A stretch of DNA of 64,000 nt from positions 248,001 to 312,000 of the forward strand of contig NZ_JAHKQF010000011.1 of NCBI RefSeq assembly GCF_018860965.1, read 5' to 3'. The position numbers and the translations under genes were made by a program. How positions within the stretch are numbered: the stretch's first letter is position 1; each line of letters begins with the position of its first letter. Source of the DNA: Alteromonas sp. C1M14. Its GTDB lineage: Bacteria; Pseudomonadota; Gammaproteobacteria; Enterobacterales; Alteromonadaceae. Shown one piece after another: positions 58,882 through 64,000 of the stretch. The notes below the pieces were generated by a model. The model was not told the origin of the DNA and made no database searches. It saw only the letters and a program-made list of their open reading frames with translations.

Positions 58882-60486
58882 TTATTGCATTAGCGCCGTT
58901 AAGCTCTCAGCCACATCTTGGGCCTTGGCTGCTCGGGCCGCTTGCTGTTGCATTAATGCTTTGGCCATTTGGCGAACTTTCGACATGGGGGCCATGGCAA
59001 TTTTAGCGACGCCTGTACCGTAATCTTTATCAGCGTTGTACATAAAGGCACTGATGATTACTCGAATCTCTTCTTCTGGCACTGACCCTAAGGCACCACC
59101 TAGGTTGCTAATTAAGTGCTGTTGACCTTCGCTCGTTAAGTTTCTAAAAAACTCACCAGCCTGTTTAAAGTTTTGCTCTTTATAGTAAGGTATTTGTTGT
59201 GTCACACCTGCCAATGGCTTGCTTGAGTAACGAAACGCTGGATCTTCATTTAAATCAAGGCGACGACTTGGCTGATAATTAACATCACGATTAGAGCTAG
59301 TGGTACGTAATTTACCGTGTTGCTCGTGGTTATTAATAACCGCATTTTTCGGTGCATTAATGGGAATACGGTAAGCATTCACACCAAGGCGGTACCGCTG
59401 AGTATCAGCATAAGAGAACAGTCGACCTTGTAACATGCGATCTTCAGACGGTTCAATTCCTGGAATAAGGTTGCTAGGAGCAAACGCCGCCTGTTCGGTT
59501 TCTTCAAAGAAGTTATCCGGCACACGGTTTAACACTAGGCGTCCAATTTTACGAGCAGGTACTAACGATTCCGGCCAAATTTTAGTGGTATCAAGAGGGT
59601 TAAATTCGAAGTCATCTAACTGCTCTGGCTCCAGTTCTTGTAAATATAAATCCCACGATGCCGTTTCACCTTTCTCACCTATGCGCGTATACACATCAGT
59701 CGTGTGAGGTTGCATGTCAATGCCTTGCATTTTCATTGCTTCTTCATTGGTGAAGTTCTTAATAGGCTGGTTCGCTTTCCAGGTAAACTTCACGTATTTA
59801 TAGTTTCCTTCATCATCGACAAACTTAAAGGCGTGAACGCCCGAGCCGTCCATATTGAGGTAGCTGGCGGGTGTACCATAATCAGAAAACAGCATGGTTA
59901 GCGTATGGGTCGATTCCGGCACATGAGAGAAGAAGTCGAAAATACGCTTGCCTTCTTGTTTATTTGTTACCGGAGAAGGTTTAAATGCATGAACCATATC
60001 GGGAAATTTTATTGCATCGCGAATAAAGAACACAGGAAAGTTATTGCCAACCAGATCCCAGTTTCCTTGCTCGGTATAAAACTTAACCGCAAAACCCCGT
60101 GGATCGCGCAGTGTCTCTGGTGACAAGTGACCATGGACAACCGAAGAAAAACGTACGAATACTTCTGTTTTTTTGCCTTCTGTTTGGAATGGCGCAGCCA
60201 TAGTATCTTCGGACAAGTTTTCGTAGTTCTCATAATAGCCGTGAATTCCTACACCACGGGCGTGAACCACACGCTCAGGTATACGCTCTCGGTCAAAGGC
60301 AGCGAGTTTTTCAATCAAATGGGAATCTTGCAGTAATACAGGGCCCCATGGGCCTGCAGTTTGCGAGTTTTGGTTGTCACCTACCGGTGCTCCATTTTGA
60401 CGAGTAAGGGTATCGGCATTTACGCTCATAGACAGCATACCCGCTGTCACCAAGCTCAATACTATTTTAGACATGGTGGTTTTCAT
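58882..60486 (-). CDS. katB: Periplasmic monofunctional catalase KatB
   Basis: Breaks down H2O2 with heme b. 534 residues, with a signal peptide in place of a cytoplasmic start (MSKIVLSLVTAGMLSMSVNA). Catalytic H75 in ERVVHARG, Asn in DLVGNNFPVFFIRDA (residues 148-149), heme-ligand Y359 in RLFSYADTQRYRLG. The C-terminus is Ala/Gln-rich helix rather than a flavodoxin-like domain, so this is a small-subunit catalase. Signal peptide and ankB partner both point to the periplasm. The start overlaps the stop of a 59-codon upstream ORF by 4 bp. Confidence 0.94.
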   Translation of the reverse strand: MKTTMSKIVLSLVTAGMLSMSVNADTLTRQNGAPVGDNQNSQTAGPWGPVLLQDSHLIEKLAAFDRERIPERVVHARGVGIHGYYENYENLSEDTMAAPFQTEGKKTEVFVRFSSVVHGHLSPETLRDPRGFAVKFYTEQGNWDLVGNNFPVFFIRDAIKFPDMVHAFKPSPVTNKQEGKRIFDFFSHVPESTHTLTMLFSDYGTPASYLNMDGSGVHAFKFVDDEGNYKYVKFTWKANQPIKNFTNEEAMKMQGIDMQPHTTDVYTRIGEKGETASWDLYLQELEPEQLDDFEFNPLDTTKIWPESLVPARKIGRLVLNRVPDNFFEETEQAAFAPSNLIPGIEPSEDRMLQGRLFSYADTQRYRLGVNAYRIPINAPKNAVINNHEQHGKLRTTSSNRDVNYQPSRRLDLNEDPAFRYSSKPLAGVTQQIPYYKEQNFKQAGEFFRNLTSEGQQHLISNLGGALGSVPEEEIRVIISAFMYNADKDYGTGVAKIAMAPMSKVRQMAKALMQQQAARAAKAQDVAESLTALMQ

Positions 60487-60662
60487 TCTGCAGCTCCTGA
60501 CTGACGAGATAGACTATTTGCTTGTTCGTTGATATTACTTTTCACCGCAACGCAGACTTGATCGCCGTAATAATTGTCGGCGTAGTTGCATTGCGTTTGA
60601 ATGAGGTTTATCGATGCACTTTGGGCGTTAGCGCTTGTTAGCTTTTTAAGTAGTGTGCTCAT
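60483..60662 (-). CDS. Small ORF upstream of and overlapping katB
   Basis: 59 residues from ATG 60662, which has GGAG 6 bp upstream. It begins MSTLLKKLTSANAQSA, contains NLIQTQCNYADNYYGDQVCVAV with two cysteines and ends GAAE. Its TGA shares ATGA with the katB start. No membrane segment or signal. It may couple katB translation or be a small regulator. I recognise no family. Confidence 0.6.
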   Translation of the reverse strand: MSTLLKKLTSANAQSASINLIQTQCNYADNYYGDQVCVAVKSNINEQANSLSRQSGAAE

Positions 60663-60831
60663 TTCGTTCTCCATATTAGATTGAATGAATTATTAACGAT
60701 TCATAAAAACTATTAAAGTGAGATGATCCGATATGATTGATAGATATTTTAGATGGAAAACTTGGTGGTTAATTTGAATTTTTTGTGTAAGGGGGAACGT
60801 TATGACCAAAAATAGCCGTTAAGCAGATGTG

Positions 60832-61332
60832 TTAGCGTTGATAGGGGTTTTTATCTAAGCGAAGTGCAACACAAAATAGCCGTAAATCTAATTCGAGTTG
60901 ATGGTAATGAGGCTCCATGTAGCAGCAAAGCTGATAAAAGCTTTTGTTGTGTTCTTTTTCTTTGAAGTGAGCTAGCTCATGTACCACAAGGGCTTTTAGC
61001 AGTGGTTCGGGGGCATACAGTAAGTCGCTATTTATGGCCAAATCATGCTTGCGTGTTTTACCTTGCATGCGATAGGTGTGGGTACCTAAAGCATTTGTCA
61101 CCATATCCCCTTGCTTTTTAAAAGCTGCACGACCAAAAGGCGCAGCGTTTTTTAAATAGCGTTTTTTAAGATTGGTGGCGTAGTTGTAAAGGAGTTTATC
61201 GGTGGTTATGTGATGAGGGGCGGGGTACTTTTTGAGCAAGTAGTCACTCAGTTGATTACTGCGTATAAGACCTAAGGCTTGTTCAACCACATTGGCCGGG
61301 TAGCCGTTAAAATACCGTGCGTACTCACTCAT
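60832..61332 (-). CDS. YgjP-like zinc metallopeptidase (DUF45)
   Basis: 166 residues. Gluzincin site: H118-E-L-A-H122 in ALVVHELAHFKEKEH with the third ligand H128, the YgjP pattern (HELAH-x5-H). Cytoplasmic. Members of the YgjP/WLM group are linked to protein-DNA or ubiquitin-like substrates in eukaryotes; the bacterial role is unclear. Confidence 0.87.
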   Translation of the reverse strand: MSEYARYFNGYPANVVEQALGLIRSNQLSDYLLKKYPAPHHITTDKLLYNYATNLKKRYLKNAAPFGRAAFKKQGDMVTNALGTHTYRMQGKTRKHDLAINSDLLYAPEPLLKALVVHELAHFKEKEHNKSFYQLCCYMEPHYHQLELDLRLFCVALRLDKNPYQR

Positions 61333-61491
61333 TTTATTTACCCTAGCTGATACAAGGCACCATCAGTTTTTTGAGCCTATGTGAACTACTGAGGTTGTGG
61401 ATTTTAACCTTAAACGAAGAACGTTGCTAGCGAGGCAACCCTCTATTGATACTCTAACAAGGCTATCTTTATTCTATCGTTTATGAGCCTT

Positions 61492-61514
61492 GATATGTTA
61501 TAGTATAACATATC
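61492..61514 (+). promoter_or_regulatory. Zur operator (zinc-uptake regulator box)
   Basis: A perfect 23-bp palindrome, GATATGTTATA-G-TATAACATATC, 28 bp before the COG0523 gene. It matches the gammaproteobacterial Zur consensus (GAAATGTTATANTATAACATTTC) in all but the outer third base of each arm. The downstream genes are known Zur targets in other bacteria. Confidence 0.9.
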
Positions 61515-61542
61515 GATAAAGAAATAAGACGACCGTTAAACG

Positions 61543-62742
61543 ATGAACAAAAAGTTACCTGTAACCGTACTTTCTGGCTTTCTTGGGGCAGGAAAAACCA
61601 CGGTGCTAAGCCACATTCTTAATAACCGCAACGGAAAAAAAGTAGCGGTAATTGTCAACGACATGAGTGATATCAATATTGATGCTGCTGTTGTTAAAAA
61701 TGAAGTATCGCTTAATCGCAGTGATGAAAAGTTAGTGGAAATGAGCAATGGTTGTATTTGTTGCACTCTGCGAGAAGATTTACTCATCGAAATTGACAAA
61801 CTAGCCAAAGATGGGCGTTTTGACTACTTGGTTATAGAATCAACGGGCATTTCAGAGCCCCTTCCTGTTGCTGAAACCTTTACCTTTGCCGATGAAAACG
61901 GGGTGTCATTATCTAATATTGCCAGTTTAGATACCATGGTTACCGTGGTTGATGCGGTAAATTTTTTAAAAGACTATGACGAAGCTCAGTACCTTCAAGA
62001 CACCCAAGAATCGTTAGGTGAAGAGGACGAACGTAGCGTAGCCGACCTGCTGGTGGATCAAGTTGAGTTTGCTGATGTTATTCTAATAAGTAAAACAGAC
62101 TTGGTGGCAGATACAGAAGTAGAGCGGCTTCATGCTATTTTAAAAGTGCTGAACACCCACGCCAAAATTATTCCTATTATTGACGGCAAAGTGGATGTTA
62201 ACGAGGTACTTGATACCGGCACTTTCGATTTTGAGCGGGCTGAACAAGCGCCTGGTTGGTTAAAAGAAATGCGCGGTGAGCATGTGCCAGAAACAGAAGA
62301 GTATGGTATTGCGAGTTTTAATTATGTGGCACGTCGGCCTTTTGCTCCTGAAAAATTTTATGCACTACTTCATAACACTGAAAAATTTGGCAAGTTAATT
62401 CGCTCAAAGGGTTACTTTTGGTTAGCGACTCGGCCTTTTTCTTGTGCCCAATGGAGTCAGGCTGGTGGAATTGCACGGTATGGTTTTGCTGGCATGTTTT
62501 GGAAAGCGGTTCCTGAAAACGACTGGCCTACGGATCAAGAGTCAATTAACGAAATCAAAAAACAATGGGTAGAGCCGTTTGGCGATATGCGCCAAGAACT
62601 GGTCTTCATTGGTCAAAATTTGGATAAACAAGCCATGATCCGAGCTCTTGATGATTGTTTACTTTCAGATGAAGAGTTACTCAAGGGAAGAGGATATTGG
62701 GCAACGTTGCACGACCCGTTTCCAGTTTGGGGCGAGCAGTAG
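61543..62742 (+). CDS. COG0523 (CobW/ZigA-type) zinc metallochaperone GTPase
   Basis: 399 residues. Walker A GFLGAGKT (residues 12-19), the metal motif C71-I-C-C74 in [12 protein letters not shown], Walker B region in [16 protein letters not shown] guanine-specificity motif and a C-terminal CobW_C domain with [17 protein letters not shown]. Zur-controlled members (ZigA, ZagA, YciC) deliver scarce zinc to client enzymes. The clients here may be the HisI and dihydroorotase encoded directly downstream. Confidence 0.92.
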   Translation: MNKKLPVTVLSGFLGAGKTTVLSHILNNRNGKKVAVIVNDMSDINIDAAVVKNEVSLNRSDEKLVEMSNGCICCTLREDLLIEIDKLAKDGRFDYLVIESTGISEPLPVAETFTFADENGVSLSNIASLDTMVTVVDAVNFLKDYDEAQYLQDTQESLGEEDERSVADLLVDQVEFADVILISKTDLVADTEVERLHAILKVLNTHAKIIPIIDGKVDVNEVLDTGTFDFERAEQAPGWLKEMRGEHVPETEEYGIASFNYVARRPFAPEKFYALLHNTEKFGKLIRSKGYFWLATRPFSCAQWSQAGGIARYGFAGMFWKAVPENDWPTDQESINEIKKQWVEPFGDMRQELVFIGQNLDKQAMIRALDDCLLSDEELLKGRGYWATLHDPFPVWGEQ

Positions 62743-62827
62743 TGGTGTTGGCTTTCCCCTCACTGGGGGATTCATTGTCTGTTACTAGGCCATCAATACC
62801 AAAGCGTTTTTAAAAGAGTGAATAACC

Positions 62828-63250
62828 ATGCAGCGTGAATATTTTCAACGGCTCGAAAATTTACCCGATCAAACGTCTATTCAGTTGTCAGAAATCATTG
62901 AGCAACTGGCGTTTAACGAACAGGGACTAATTCCTGTTATTGCACAAGACGCATCCAGTAAAGACATACTGATGTTCGCATGGATGAATAGAGAATCTTT
63001 GATTAAAACCATCGATACCAAACGCATGACTTATTGGTCTCGCAGTCGAAATCAACTGTGGATAAAGGGTGAAACCAGCGGCCATACACAACATGTACGA
63101 TCAATAGCCTTCGATTGTGATGGTGATGTGGTTTTATGCCAAATAGACCAAGTAGGTGGGGCTTGTCACACCGGTCGACCTAGTTGTTTTTACCTTGATG
63201 TTAATTTTGAACAAGGGCGGGTAACGATTTTAGGAGACGCATTAGCATGA
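62828..63250 (+). CDS. hisI: Phosphoribosyl-AMP cyclohydrolase HisI, probable zinc-stress paralogue
   Basis: Opens the adenine ring of PR-AMP in histidine synthesis. 140 residues with the N-terminus extended by about 30. Motifs: [37 protein letters not shown], the zinc cysteines in [22 protein letters not shown]. All three metal cysteines are kept. A HisI detached from the his operon and placed in a Zur-controlled unit is a known zinc-starvation arrangement. Its stop overlaps the next start (ATGA). Confidence 0.9.
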   Translation: MQREYFQRLENLPDQTSIQLSEIIEQLAFNEQGLIPVIAQDASSKDILMFAWMNRESLIKTIDTKRMTYWSRSRNQLWIKGETSGHTQHVRSIAFDCDGDVVLCQIDQVGGACHTGRPSCFYLDVNFEQGRVTILGDALA

Positions 63251-64000
63251 GCAAAACTCTTCTCGTTAAACACGCTTACATAGTAACGGATGGCAAGATA
63301 GTTAAGGGTGATGTGCGCATTAACGGTCAAAGGTTTGAGCGCATCAGTACCAACATTACGCCAACGCCCCAAGATACCGTTGTTGATGCCAATGGGAAGT
63401 ACCTCTTACCCGGCATGATCGATGATCAAGTACATTTTCGTGAGCCAGGCTTAACGCACAAAGGTAATATTGAAAGCGAATCTCGGGCTGCGGTTGCCGG
63501 AGGTATAACTAGCTTTATGGAAATGCCAAATGTCAGCCCTGCAACAACAACCATCGCCGCGCTAGAGCAAAAATTTGATATTGCAAAAGAGCGCTCCGTT
63601 GCAAATTACTCGTTCTACCTTGGGGCTACAGAGGACAATCTTGATGAAATCAAAAAACTAAATACTAAACAGCACTGCGGCGTAAAAGTGTTCATGGGGG
63701 CGTCTACAGGTGACTTATTGGTAGAGCATCCAGATGCACTAGATGCTATTTTTCGTGATAGCCCCACCTTAATTGTTACCCACTGCGAAAGTGGCGCCGT
63801 TATCGCAGAAAATCTTGCAAAAGTGACTGCAAATGGCCATGTACCAACCATTGCAGATCATCCTATTATTCGTGATGAACAGGCGTGTTATGCCTCGTCC
63901 TCTTATGCGGTTTCGCTAGCAAAAAAATATAACAGTAACCTGCACGTGCTGCATATTACGACAGCCAAAGAGTTGAGTTTGTTTGCGCCTGGTCCGGTCG
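63247..64000 (+). CDS. Dihydroorotase-family protein (Zur-linked PyrC paralogue), 3' truncated by the window
   Basis: 251 codons present; the gene continues past the end. Amidohydrolase of the dihydroorotase type: [19 protein letters not shown], then carbamylated Lys K147 in VKVFMGAS, H179 in VTHCESG and H236 in VLHITTA. The first metal His of the usual HxH is Q61 (DDQVH), which is typical of the Bacteroidetes-like PyrC subgroup and may reduce zinc demand. It would make dihydroorotate for pyrimidine synthesis. Coupled to hisI. Confidence 0.85.
   Translation, partial: MSKTLLVKHAYIVTDGKIVKGDVRINGQRFERISTNITPTPQDTVVDANGKYLLPGMIDDQVHFREPGLTHKGNIESESRAAVAGGITSFMEMPNVSPATTTIAALEQKFDIAKERSVANYSFYLGATEDNLDEIKKLNTKQHCGVKVFMGASTGDLLVEHPDALDAIFRDSPTLIVTHCESGAVIAENLAKVTANGHVPTIADHPIIRDEQACYASSSYAVSLAKKYNSNLHVLHITTAKELSLFAPGPV

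Noticed and set aside
60663..60831. OxyR site before the katB operon
   Set aside because: There are ATC-rich repeats near 60730-60755 but they do not fit the ATAG-x7-CTAT spacing; left as unproven.

Overview
The window looks like chromosomal DNA of a marine gammaproteobacterium close to Alteromonas/Alteromonadaceae. The evidence is the gene order tatB-tatC-tatD-hemB, the block gppA-rhlB-trxA-rho that is shared with enteric bacteria, the many Na+-coupled transporters, and the resemblance of most proteins to that group. No insertion sequence, prophage, integron or CRISPR array is visible. Nearly all genes are intact; only the two genes at the edges are cut.

Layout. 1-11.4 kb is housekeeping: Tat export (tatBC), TatD nuclease, a diguanylate cyclase wedged between tatD and hemB, then gppA, rhlB, trxA, a tRNA hydroxylase (trhP) and rho. 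11.5-17.8 kb holds a secreted M20 amidohydrolase, a large hybrid histidine kinase and a LysR-nhaA pair. 18-25.2 kb carries purEK, tRNA-Thr(UGU), a copper chaperone, dps, a PQQ sugar dehydrogenase, cnoX, yjeT and purA. 25.3-28.4 kb encodes a lipoprotein gamma-glutamyltransferase and an NhaC-type antiporter.

28.5-39.6 kb is the most distinctive part: a gene set that fits scavenging of peptidoglycan fragments. It has a lipoprotein fusing a zinc amidase, a peptidoglycan-binding domain and an AmiE/beta-lactamase-type hydrolase; a NagX-like membrane protein; an M14 (MpaA-type) peptidase; a MurR/RpiR regulator; exo-muramidase NamZ; MurQ etherase; a sodium:solute symporter; and alanine racemase. Its three divergent promoter regions each hold a GAAT-N5-ATTC-like palindrome that could be the MurR operator. 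Neither a PTS permease nor a MurNAc kinase is in the window, so the uptake chemistry must differ from that of E. coli or B. subtilis.

39.7-52.7 kb mixes transporters (ZIP, DUF819, YitT, SulP), a LacI regulator, a macrodomain protein, small enzymes, a YHYH lipoprotein and a serine carboxypeptidase. 52.7-58.1 kb is a run of small membrane and unknown genes, including an SMI1/KNR4 protein. 58.2-60.7 kb is a periplasmic catalase operon (small ORF-katB-ankB). From 61.5 kb to the end a perfect 23-bp Zur-type palindrome precedes a COG0523 GTPase, a HisI and a dihydroorotase-like gene, a zinc-starvation operon that runs off the window.

Several genes of under 60 codons were found by direct reading: a 31-aa basic peptide (42.0 kb), a DUF3012 lipoprotein (45.1 kb), a 56-aa membrane protein (52.8 kb) and a 31-aa membrane peptide coupled to a HAD phosphatase (54.1 kb).
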